Shown here: one piece after another, positions 36,430-44,416 of the stretch | Position numbering within the stretch: the stretch's first letter is position 1 | How the letters are laid out: each line of letters opens with the position of its first letter | Source of the DNA: Streptomyces cellulosae | Lineage (GTDB): Bacteria > Actinomycetota > Actinomycetes > Streptomycetales > Streptomycetaceae | Assembly: GCA_014655195.1 (NCBI GenBank) | Contig: BNBH01000011.1 | Span: 1-64,000 of the forward strand | DNA: 64,000 nt | Direction of reading: 5' to 3' | The notes under the pieces: generated by a model | Database searches by the model: none | The model's input: only the letters and a program-made list of their open reading frames with translations | What the model was told of the DNA's origin: nothing | Translations under genes and position numbers: made by a program

Positions 36430-37275
36430 TCAGCCGCGGGAGCCGCCGCTCTCCCCCAGGAACCGGTGAAGCGAGGCCACCATCGAGGAGACGAACCCGT
36501 CCCGGGTCGTGTCGTCGAGGGCGTCGAGCGACAGGTAGGGGTTGAGGTCCTCCAGCTCGACCAGCAGCAGCTCCCCGCCCGGCGCCCGGCAGGCGTCCAC
36601 CCGCTGGATGCCGTGGCCGAGGGTGTTCCACTCGACGAACCGCCGGGCGAAGTCCAGGTCGGCGGGGGTGGGCCGGTAGGGCTCGAGCCGCCAGCGCGCG
36701 GCGGGGTCGGGGGCGTGGAGGGCGTACTGGAAGTCGTGGTCGACGAAGTAGAACGAGACCTCGTAGGCGAAGTCCACGTACGGCTGCACGAGGACGTCGC
36801 CGTCGACGGGGGCGGACGCCTCGGCGGCGGGGACGATCCGCAGCCCGTGCGAGTCGGCGCCGAGCCGCGGCTTGACGACGTACCGCTCCGCACGGGGCAG
36901 CCGGTGCAGGTCCTCGGGCCGGCCCACGGTGGGGATGACCGGCATCCCGGCGTCGGTCAGGTCCAGCAGATACTGCTTGCCGGTCATGTCCCCGCGCCCG
37001 GTCAGCGGGTTGTAGACGGGCACCCCGCCGGCGAGCGCCCGCGCGCGGAACTCCTCGTAGGCGTCGAGATACCCGAGCACGGGCCCGCTGTTGCGCACGA
37101 CGACCGCGTCGAACCCGCCCATCAGCGCGGCGGCGTCCCGCGGATGGCAGAGCGCGAGGTCGAAGTCCTCGCGCAGCCGGGAGGTGAGAAAGACGTCCTC
37201 GTCGCAGTACCGCCGCCCCCGGGCCGGGTAGGCCAGATCGGTGACGTACAGGATGCGGGGGCGGGTGGCGGGCAT
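36430..37275 (-). CDS. Stand-alone ATP-grasp protein
   Basis: This 281-residue protein has an ATP-grasp layout: RILYVTDLAYPARGRRYCDEDVFL, VVVRNSGPV, the substrate loop GRGDMTGKQYLLDLTDAG, the lysine strand RYVVKPRLGADSHGLRIVP, and the metal-binding VELEDLNPYLSLD. It resembles small glutathione-synthetase-like or RimK-like ligases that join a carboxylate to an amine with ATP. No peptide precursor or co-substrate gene is adjacent. ATG 37275 has GAGGAG upstream, and a TATGAT -10 lies about 28-33 bases before it. Confidence 0.8.
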   Translation of the reverse strand: MPATRPRILYVTDLAYPARGRRYCDEDVFLTSRLREDFDLALCHPRDAAALMGGFDAVVVRNSGPVLGYLDAYEEFRARALAGGVPVYNPLTGRGDMTGKQYLLDLTDAGMPVIPTVGRPEDLHRLPRAERYVVKPRLGADSHGLRIVPAAEASAPVDGDVLVQPYVDFAYEVSFYFVDHDFQYALHAPDPAARWRLEPYRPTPADLDFARRFVEWNTLGHGIQRVDACRAPGGELLLVELEDLNPYLSLDALDDTTRDGFVSSMVASLHRFLGESGGSRG

Positions 37276-37302
37276 CGGGGCTCCTCGGGGCGACGTGTGT
37301 CG

Positions 37303-37308
37303 ATCATA
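37303..37308 (-). promoter_or_regulatory. Putative -10 (TATGAT) for the ATP-grasp gene
   Basis: On the minus strand TATGAT at 37308-37303 matches TAnnnT and is five of six to TATAAT. It is placed 28 bases before the ATG at 37275. A GACCGG lies 17 bases further upstream. Confidence 0.4.
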
Positions 37309-37427
37309 GGAACGGCTCCGCGGGCCCGGTCGCCGCCCCCTCCCCGTCGTTTCGGCGGTGCGGGGCCCGGGCAGAGTCCGGGCAGCCGGGTCCTGAACCG
37401 CGGATCCGGGGAGGGGGAGCTGCTGCG

Positions 37428-38294
37428 GTGCCCGACCATGTGCGGACGGCGGACGGACGGCGGTTACGGATCGAGGTCTCGGGGGATCCGCGCGGGCGCC
37501 CCGTCTTCCTGCTGCACGGCATGCCGGGCAGCCGGGTCGGTCCCAGACCCCGGTCCCTCTTCCTGTACCAGCGGGGCGCGCGGCTCATCAGCTACGACCG
37601 TCCCGGCTACGGCGGCTCCGACCGCCGGCCCGGGCGGCGGGTCGCGGATGTCGCCGAGGACGTCGCCCATGTCGCCGACGCCCTGGGCCTGGACCGCTTC
37701 GCGGTCGTCGGCCGCTCCGGCGGCGGCCCGCACGCCCTGGCCTGCGCGGCGCTGTTGCATGACCGGGTGACGAGGGCCGCCGCGATGGTGGGGCTCGCAC
37801 CGCGCGACGCGCGGGGGCTGAACTGGTTCGCGGGCATGGCGCCGTCGAACGTCACCGAGTTCCGGACGGCCCTCCGCGATCCGGAACGGTTCGCCGCCGA
37901 CATGATCCCTCGTTCCACGCGCATACGGGAGAACCCCGCACGGCTGCTCGAAGAACTGCGTGAGGATCTCACCGCCGACGACCGGATGATCGTCTCCGAC
38001 AACACCGTCCGCTCGATGCTGCTGCGCAACTACCGCGAGGCGCTGGGCACTTCGCCCTACGGCTGGATCGACGACGTGCTCGCCCTGACCGGGTCGTGGG
38101 GCTTCGACCCCGCGTCGATCAGAGTGCCCGTGCTGTTGTGGCACGGGCAGATGGACGTCTTCTCCCCGGCGTCGCACGCGGCGTGGCTGGCGGAACGCAT
38201 CCCGCGCGCCACGGCCGTCCTCGAGCCCGCGGCGGCCCATTTCGCCTCGCTCCGGGCTCTCCCCCAGGTTCTCGACTGGCTGCTCTCCGACTGA
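37428..38294 (+). CDS. Alpha/beta-fold hydrolase
   Basis: This 288-residue alpha/beta hydrolase has VFLLHGMPGSRVG (oxyanion region), nucleophile elbow VGRSGGG (Ser near residue 97), acidic residue region VLLWHGQMDVFSP, and a C-terminal His in EPAAAHFASL. The substrate is unknown. GTG 37428 has GGGGGAG eight bases upstream. It converges on the FxsT gene with only seven bases between stops. Confidence 0.9.
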   Translation: MPDHVRTADGRRLRIEVSGDPRGRPVFLLHGMPGSRVGPRPRSLFLYQRGARLISYDRPGYGGSDRRPGRRVADVAEDVAHVADALGLDRFAVVGRSGGGPHALACAALLHDRVTRAAAMVGLAPRDARGLNWFAGMAPSNVTEFRTALRDPERFAADMIPRSTRIRENPARLLEELREDLTADDRMIVSDNTVRSMLLRNYREALGTSPYGWIDDVLALTGSWGFDPASIRVPVLLWHGQMDVFSPASHAAWLAERIPRATAVLEPAAAHFASLRALPQVLDWLLSD

Positions 38295-38301
38295 TCCGCC
38301 G

Positions 38302-41300
38302 TCACACCCCGAGGGGCTCGAGGTCCCGGTAGATGCGCTGTTCCCTCGTGGCCAGCCGGGTGATGCCGTTGTCCTCGCCGAGCAGCCGGCGCAGCTCCGA
38401 CAGCGCCTCGTCCCGCAGCGCCCGGGCCTGCGTGTCACGGCCCGACGCCCGCAGGGTGAGGGAGAGGTTGGCGGTCACCGCCAGGGTCTCGGGGTGGTGC
38501 TCGCCCAGGACGACGCGCAGCACGGTCAGCGCCTTCTCCTCCCGCGCCAGGGTCTCCTCGACCAGCCCCTTGTCGAACAGCACGTTGGAGTAGTTGACGC
38601 TCGCGAACACCGTGTGGGGGTGCTCCTCGCCGAGCACCTCCGTCATCCGGGCCAGCACCTTCAGGAACACGGCCTCGGCCTCCTCCAGATCGCCGCAACC
38701 CCAGTGGTAGATACCGAGGTTGTTGAAAGCGGCCTGGGTGTAGGGGTGGGCCTCGCCCGGCACCTTCACGTACTCGGCGAGCGCTTCGAGGGCCGCCTCG
38801 CGTGCGGCCTCCCGCTCGTCCGCCGCGAACAGGTCGGCCGCCATGTTCAGATCGCAAGCCAGGGAGTCGGGCGTCGGAGACTCGTACTGGGCCCGGTACT
38901 GCTCCCGGGTCGCGGTGGTGAGCCGCCGGGCGTCCTCGAGCTGACCGTTCCTGCGCAGGGACACCGCCAGAGACTTGGCGCACCGCAGCGTTCCCGGGAA
39001 CTCCTTGCCCAGGAGGCGCTTGTGCGCGTCGTAGGCGCGCGCCAGCATCGCCACGGACTCCGTGTACTGGCCCACCTCTCTGAGGTCACGGCCGAGACGT
39101 TCCATGGATGCCAGGGTGTAGGGGTGCTCCGGGCCGAGGACGTCCATGCGACGGTCCAGGGTGTCCTGGTCGATCTTTCGCGACTCGCCGTACTCGCCGA
39201 TCATGTGCAGGGCGAGGGCGTAGTTGTTGGCCGCGCTGAGGGTACGCCGGTGCGACTCGTGGAAGATCTGGCCGAAGCCACGGTGCGCCTGTCGGGCGAG
39301 CTCCACCGCCCTGTGGTAATCGCCGAGGGCCGCGAGGTCGATGGCGAGCGACGACATGGTGACGTAGGTGTGCGGGTGGGTGGGTCCGAGAACCCGGGTC
39401 TGCTTCTCCAGCAGCTCTTCGTCGATCTCCAGCGCCTCCACGTAACGCCCCTGGGACCGCCGGATGTTGGCGAGCTGGCAGCGCAGGTACAGGTACTGGA
39501 TGTCGTCCTCGCCCAGCGTCGTCCGCCAGTGGTCGAGCACGTCCTCGGCGAGCCGCCTGGCGGCGGGGAAGTCGCCGCGCTTCCACAGGTAACGGACGCG
39601 GTCGATGAGCAGTCTGCGGGTCTCCGTCACCTCGCTGCTGCGGGCCTCGGAGGCCGCGAGGTGCGGCCAGATGAGGGTGAACCGGGTCCAGGTCTCGGGG
39701 TCGTCGATGGGTTCGTCGCCGTCGGGACGTGCGCCGGCCAGCACCTGGTGCACCACGCGGCGGGCCTCCCGCTGCTCCTCCTCCGACATCTGCGAGCGGA
39801 TGACCGCCTGCACCAGGCGGTGCACCTGGATGCTGTTGGTCTTCTGGTCGACCTTGGCGAGGGCGAACCGGCCGATCTCGCGGATGATCCGGCCGAGCAG
39901 CAGGCTTTCCTGGAGCGCGGGGTCGTACGGCTTGAGTGCGTCGATCATCTCCTTGCTGTACAGCAGCTTCGAGGAGATGGGTTCGGGGCCGAGGAAGGCG
40001 CACAGCTGGAGGAGACGCACAGCCGCGCGGGAGCGCTCCTGCATCTGGGTGATCGAGATGTTCCAGGTGGCGGCGACCGTCTCGTGGTAGTCGGCCGGCT
40101 GGTTCATCGCGAGCACCGCGGTGGTCTGCCGGGACAGCTGCTCCAGGTACTGCTCGATGGGGGTGGCGGTCTCGGCGAGCCAGGCCGCCGCCTGTTCCAC
40201 CGCGAGCGGCAGGTCGCCGACGGCCTCCGCCACCCGCTCGGCCTCCTCGGCCGACAGTCCCCCGTCGGTCCGGCGGATCAGGTGCTCGACGCTCTCCTCG
40301 CGCAGGAAGACGTCGATCTGCTCGGCCAGGCCCTGCTGGGCCCAGCCCTGGTTGCGGGAGGTGACGAGGATGTGGCCGCCTCCGCCCTTGGGGAAGTAAC
40401 GGGCCAGCTGCTCCGGTGAGTCGGCGTTGTCGAAGACCAGCATCCAGCGTTTCGTGGGCAGTCCGCGGGACAGGCGGTGCACGGTCTCCTGGCAGGCCAG
40501 GGTGATGTCGTCACCACCGGGGACGCCTATCTGCGCCCCCAGTTCGGCCAGCGAGGCGACGACGTCGTCGATGTGCTCGGCGGACGTCCACCACACCAGG
40601 TCGTAGTCGGCCATGAAGCGGTGCACGTACTCGACGGCCAGCTGGGTCTTGCCCACTCCCCCGAGTCCCCACAGGGCCTGGGGCTGGGGCGGTCCGCCGG
40701 TGCCGCCGAGCTGGTTGCGCACCCGCTCCAGGATCGCGTTGCGTCCGGTGAAGGTGGCGCTGCGCTGCGGCGCGTTCCAGATCGCCGGCGTGTTCCCGGG
40801 GAAGCGGGGTGCGGAGGATGCCGACTCGACGGGCTGGAGGGGCAGGTCGAGTGCGCGCAGCAGGGCGGTCACGCACTCCTCCTCGTCGAGGCGGAGGAGG
40901 TCGACGAAGCTCTCCGGGAGGTGCTGGACCTCGTCCACCCGCACCGTGACGACCGGCGGGCGGCCGGTGTCGTCCTGTCGGCCGGTGAGGGCGTGCCGTG
41001 CGGAGTCGGCGTGCCGGGACGTCTCGAACACCTTCGACAGCAGCACCACGGTGCGGACGGACGGGTCGGGCGGCGTCACGGGACCGGTCGATATGTCGTG
41101 CAGTGTGACGTCGCAGCCCGCCCTGCGCAGCAGATGACGGGCCCAGTCGGCCCAGGTGCGGTTCTCGGCGGCGTAGGCGACGAGGAAACCGGCGGCCGCC
41201 GCGTGCGGCCGCCGTCGCACGTAGGCGTCGCGGCAGCGCAGGCGCGTGGACTCGGGGAGCGGCGGCAGGGAGGTGACCTCGCGGTCGGTGACGACGGCGG

Positions 41301-42225
41301 TCAGGCGCTCGAAGGCGGACAGCAGGGAGTTGGCGATGCCGCTCTCGTCGCCGACCGTGGCGAGGGTCTCCTCGTAGGCGTAGTAGGGGCGGTAGGGGAT
41401 CTCGACGTTGCCCCAGTAGGCGCTCAGCTCCTGGGCACTGAGTTCGCGGCCGCCGGGCCCCTTGGGCAGGCCCTCGAACCGGGCCCGGGCGAGCGCCCGG
41501 CCCGCGTCGACCTTTTCCTTCTCGCCCTCGTCGATGCGCATCGGCACGGGCAGCACCCGGATGCGCCGTGGCCGGTAGCCCTCCTCGATGTTCCGGGCGA
41601 CGGCGGCGGCGCCTTCGAGGGACTGGTCGCTGAGGGTGAAGCAGTCCACCAGGACGTCGGGCATCTGGATGGTGCAGATGTCGGCGTTGTCGGACAGGCC
41701 GGTGCGGCTGTCGATCAGGACGTAGTCGTAGGTCGCCTTCATGTCCGCGCGCAGGGCGTCGAGGAACTTGCCGCCGCCGAGGCGCTCGTAGAAGTTGTCC
41801 CATTCGAAGGACGTCACCGTGGTCGAGTACGCCCGGTCCTGCCGTCCCGCGGAGAGGAAGTCCAGCGAGCCGCCGTCCGGGAAGGTCAGGTCGAAGCGTT
41901 CGGGGTTCACGGACAGCGCGTGCTGTTCGACGCTCGCATAGGACAGGTGCCAGTCGTCGGGCCGTTCGCTCGGGCCCGTGGTCGCGGCCCAGGCGTAGTC
42001 CTCGATGATGTTGATGACGCCCGGGGTGGCCGCCAGCGCCTTGAGGTCCATGAACGGGTGGAAGAAGCGGTGGAGTCCGGGCGCCTCCAGGTCCCAGTCG
42101 ACCGCCAGGACGCGTTTGCCGTTGGCGGCGAGGATCCACGCCGTGTTGGCCAGGGCCATGGTCCGCCCGGTGCCGCCCTTGTACGAGTAGAACGTGATGA
42201 TGCGTCCGTCCCGCGCGGCCGTCAT
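38302..42225 (-). CDS. fxsT: FxSxx-COOH system protein FxsT: MinD-like, STAND NTPase, TPR repeats
   Basis: This 1307-residue three-part protein ends the fxs operon. The N-terminal MinD/ParA-like ATPase (about 1-260) has the deviant Walker A YKGGTGRTMALAN (Lys16) and VLIDSRTGLSD. Residues about 300-440 look like a TIR-like or regulatory linker (AAAAGFLVAYAAENRTWADWARHLLRRAG). An NB-ARC/STAND domain has P-loop LGGVGKTQLA near residues 515-525, Walker B WMLVFDNAD and GGHILVTSRNQGW. The last 450 residues are TPR repeats. STAND proteins with TPR sensors usually oligomerise on ligand binding. The start overlaps the TIR gene stop as ATGA, so translation is coupled. Confidence 0.9.
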   Translation of the reverse strand: MTAARDGRIITFYSYKGGTGRTMALANTAWILAANGKRVLAVDWDLEAPGLHRFFHPFMDLKALAATPGVINIIEDYAWAATTGPSERPDDWHLSYASVEQHALSVNPERFDLTFPDGGSLDFLSAGRQDRAYSTTVTSFEWDNFYERLGGGKFLDALRADMKATYDYVLIDSRTGLSDNADICTIQMPDVLVDCFTLSDQSLEGAAAVARNIEEGYRPRRIRVLPVPMRIDEGEKEKVDAGRALARARFEGLPKGPGGRELSAQELSAYWGNVEIPYRPYYAYEETLATVGDESGIANSLLSAFERLTAVVTDREVTSLPPLPESTRLRCRDAYVRRRPHAAAAGFLVAYAAENRTWADWARHLLRRAGCDVTLHDISTGPVTPPDPSVRTVVLLSKVFETSRHADSARHALTGRQDDTGRPPVVTVRVDEVQHLPESFVDLLRLDEEECVTALLRALDLPLQPVESASSAPRFPGNTPAIWNAPQRSATFTGRNAILERVRNQLGGTGGPPQPQALWGLGGVGKTQLAVEYVHRFMADYDLVWWTSAEHIDDVVASLAELGAQIGVPGGDDITLACQETVHRLSRGLPTKRWMLVFDNADSPEQLARYFPKGGGGHILVTSRNQGWAQQGLAEQIDVFLREESVEHLIRRTDGGLSAEEAERVAEAVGDLPLAVEQAAAWLAETATPIEQYLEQLSRQTTAVLAMNQPADYHETVAATWNISITQMQERSRAAVRLLQLCAFLGPEPISSKLLYSKEMIDALKPYDPALQESLLLGRIIREIGRFALAKVDQKTNSIQVHRLVQAVIRSQMSEEEQREARRVVHQVLAGARPDGDEPIDDPETWTRFTLIWPHLAASEARSSEVTETRRLLIDRVRYLWKRGDFPAARRLAEDVLDHWRTTLGEDDIQYLYLRCQLANIRRSQGRYVEALEIDEELLEKQTRVLGPTHPHTYVTMSSLAIDLAALGDYHRAVELARQAHRGFGQIFHESHRRTLSAANNYALALHMIGEYGESRKIDQDTLDRRMDVLGPEHPYTLASMERLGRDLREVGQYTESVAMLARAYDAHKRLLGKEFPGTLRCAKSLAVSLRRNGQLEDARRLTTATREQYRAQYESPTPDSLACDLNMAADLFAADEREAAREAALEALAEYVKVPGEAHPYTQAAFNNLGIYHWGCGDLEEAEAVFLKVLARMTEVLGEEHPHTVFASVNYSNVLFDKGLVEETLAREEKALTVLRVVLGEHHPETLAVTANLSLTLRASGRDTQARALRDEALSELRRLLGEDNGITRLATREQRIYRDLEPLGV

Positions 42226-43553
42226 GCTTCTCCTTCGTCGTCGGGTTCGCCTGCCGGGTACGGCGGCTGGACGGGCCCCAGGAGCCGTGGCCTCGGTACG
42301 TGCGGGCCGGGCGGCGGATGGGCCTCGGCGTGCTTGAGGTACTGCCGGGTGGAGTGCGCCACGACGGCCGGGAGCACGTCGGTGAACGCCTTGAGCGTGG
42401 GGACGCCGTTGACCGCGATACGGCAGTCGGTGCGTCTGCCGCGTTCCAGGATGTGCGGCAGCGTCTCCTCCAGGGTCGCGGCCAGTTGCTTCCCCTGCTC
42501 GCTGTGGCACTGCAGGTCCGCCCGGTTCCAGGGCACGATGGCGCTGGTCCAGGGGCGCGACGCCCGGTCGAAGTCCCGCAGCCGGCGGCGTCGTTCGTCG
42601 TCGGTGAGGGCCCAGCGGTCGACCAGCAGGATGCCGGGACGGGCCTGAGCCTTGCCGTCCGGGCCCGGCCCGGTCTCCCCGGGGACGGTGTCGGTGTCCT
42701 CGTCGTCGAAGGAGGAGACGGTGATCCGGTAGTCCAGCGAGCGGATGAGCTCCTGGGCGATCGCGGGCAGCGGCCGGGTCGACTCCGAGTGGTACGGGTT
42801 CCAGTCCTGGGCGTCGTCGCCGTAGGGCCCGGGGTCGCGGTTCTCCGGGAGGCTGTGGCGGGTGGGCGCGGCCACGGTGAGATGGATGCGCCGGGGTCCT
42901 TCGCCGCGTGGCCGGAAGGCGCTGGGGGTGTGTTCGTAGTCGCGGGGTCTGCTCGGCGGGAGCGCGGTCTGCTCGGCCACCTGGACGATGCGCTGGGCGA
43001 GCGTGTAGACGGTCTCCTCGTACTCGTCGCGCAGCCGTCTCAGCTTCATCAGACCGTAGATGCCGTTGGTCGCGTACCGGTCGCCGAAGGAGGAGTGGTC
43101 GAGGTGGATGTGGCGTACGGAGTCCGGCAGTTGTGTGTGGTCGATGCCGGTCCACAGGGCGGGCACGATGGCGGACACCTCCCTACCGTCGACGGCCTGG
43201 ACCCGCAGTTGCCGCTCGTGGAACGCGTACCACTCCCGGCCGCACATCTCGCTGGCGAAGTAGCGCCGGGACAGCAGGGGCACGAACACCCGGCATCGTG
43301 CGAGGTTCTCACTCAGGACCTGTGGCCAGCCGTCACCGGAGCTCATCTCGCGGTCCATGAATCCGGCGGGCACGTGCGCGGGCAGGTCGGTGAGCACCAT
43401 GATGGTGTTGCAGAGGTCCCGGTAGAAGTTGCGCACCCAATGGTCGGGGTCACCGCCGCCGTTGCCCACACGGGGTGTGTGCGCGTAACTGAGGAAGAAA
43501 TAGGGCTGCTCGTCCCAAGCCCGGCTCCGTTCCCCTCCGGGTACGCTCAACAC
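42222..43553 (-). CDS. fxsC: TIR-like protein FxsC of the FxSxx-COOH system
   Basis: This 443-residue protein has an N-terminal TIR-like domain: QPYFFLSYAHTPRVG (about 16-30) fits the TIR first strand, followed by VPAGFMDREMSSGDGWPQVLSENLARCRVFVPLLSRRYFASEMCGREW. The conserved Glu and the WG/RW region match bacterial TIR adaptors. Catalytic NADase activity is not proven. The C-terminal half (about 190-440) holds a second alpha/beta segment (RPGILLVDRWALTDDERRRRLRDFDRASRPWTSAIVPWNRAD) with a Rossmann look. The start is uncertain: GTG 43553 or TTG 43550 follows a GGGGGGAA stretch. The stop overlaps the FxsT ATG. Confidence 0.85.
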   Translation of the reverse strand: MLSVPGGERSRAWDEQPYFFLSYAHTPRVGNGGGDPDHWVRNFYRDLCNTIMVLTDLPAHVPAGFMDREMSSGDGWPQVLSENLARCRVFVPLLSRRYFASEMCGREWYAFHERQLRVQAVDGREVSAIVPALWTGIDHTQLPDSVRHIHLDHSSFGDRYATNGIYGLMKLRRLRDEYEETVYTLAQRIVQVAEQTALPPSRPRDYEHTPSAFRPRGEGPRRIHLTVAAPTRHSLPENRDPGPYGDDAQDWNPYHSESTRPLPAIAQELIRSLDYRITVSSFDDEDTDTVPGETGPGPDGKAQARPGILLVDRWALTDDERRRRLRDFDRASRPWTSAIVPWNRADLQCHSEQGKQLAATLEETLPHILERGRRTDCRIAVNGVPTLKAFTDVLPAVVAHSTRQYLKHAEAHPPPGPHVPRPRLLGPVQPPYPAGEPDDEGEA

Positions 43554-43642
43554 TTCCCCCCACCCGTTGCCGCCCCCGCCGTCCGGGCACCGACCGAGGC
43601 CAACAAATGTGCCCCACAACTACCCCCTGCGGACCGCCTGTT

Positions 43643-44416
43643 TCACGCCAATCGTGCGGTACGGCAAGAGAGTTGGCGAACCGCTTCGTCGACGACGGGA
43701 CGCATGCGGAACTGGACCACGGGTCGTCCCGACCATTCCCGCCGTACGAGGAGTTCCTTCGGCAGCCGCTCGCCGAGGCGTGCGAAGTCGCTGTCGTCCA
43801 GGGCCGCGTCCTCGTACTCGATCCAGTTGCCCTTGTCCTCGACCACGCACCGGTAGGTCCGGCGGGGAGGCGGCGGGGTCGTCCGGTACTCGGCGAGGTG
43901 GAGGGCGCTGCACACCTCGAATCCGACGCGCAGCAGGAGGACGCGGGCGTCCGCCGCGTACAGCCGGGCGAGCGGGGAACGATCGCCGAGGTGGCAGTGC
44001 GGATGATGACCGTCGAGCAGCTCGGGCGCGCGCGGGCCGAGTCCGGCCAGGGAGGTCTGCGGGTGGGCGCTGCGCACGGAGCCGGGTGTGGTCCGTACGC
44101 ACTCGGCGAGGGCGCCCATCGTGGGGCACGGGGTGGTGTCCGGATCGTAGGGCGGCATGGCGGCCCGGAACTCCCGGATCTCCTGTTCGTCCAGTCCCGC
44201 GATGAGCTGCTGGTGGGCGCGGGAGGTGTCGGAGTTCTCCGGGGTGAAGGCGGGCACCACCAGCGTTCCGCCGGGGCCGAGGGCGTCGAGCAGTGCGTCG
44301 CGCACGGTCTCGGGGGCCGCGCCGGTGCCGCTCAGGGACGCGTGCACCATGAGCACACCGCCTCGGGGGACGCCCGCGTTCTCGAGCAGGGTCCGTAACG
44401 CCGCCCGGTCAGTCAC
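43643..44416 (-). CDS. AAC(3)-family N-acetyltransferase-like protein of the FxSxx-COOH locus
   Basis: This 257-residue protein has the AAC(3) fold: GVPRGGVLMVHASLSGTG, GGTLVVPAFTPENSDTSR, and GDRSPLARLYAADARVLLLRVGFEVCSALHLAEYR. Canonical AAC(3) enzymes read LLGVGHxxNTSLHLAE at this position; the change to LLRVGF..CSALHLAE suggests an altered active site. Its first codons overlap the fxsB stop by eight bases, so it is part of the operon. It may acylate the FxsA product or a signalling amine rather than an aminoglycoside. Confidence 0.88.
   Translation of the reverse strand: MTDRAALRTLLENAGVPRGGVLMVHASLSGTGAAPETVRDALLDALGPGGTLVVPAFTPENSDTSRAHQQLIAGLDEQEIREFRAAMPPYDPDTTPCPTMGALAECVRTTPGSVRSAHPQTSLAGLGPRAPELLDGHHPHCHLGDRSPLARLYAADARVLLLRVGFEVCSALHLAEYRTTPPPPRRTYRCVVEDKGNWIEYEDAALDDSDFARLGERLPKELLVRREWSGRPVVQFRMRPVVDEAVRQLSCRTARLA

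Noticed and set aside
42226..43155. Possible N-terminal extension of FxsT beyond 42225
   Set aside because: The true ATG overlaps the FxsC stop as ATGA and starts directly at the MinD-like motif; the extra segment is the FxsC reading frame region.
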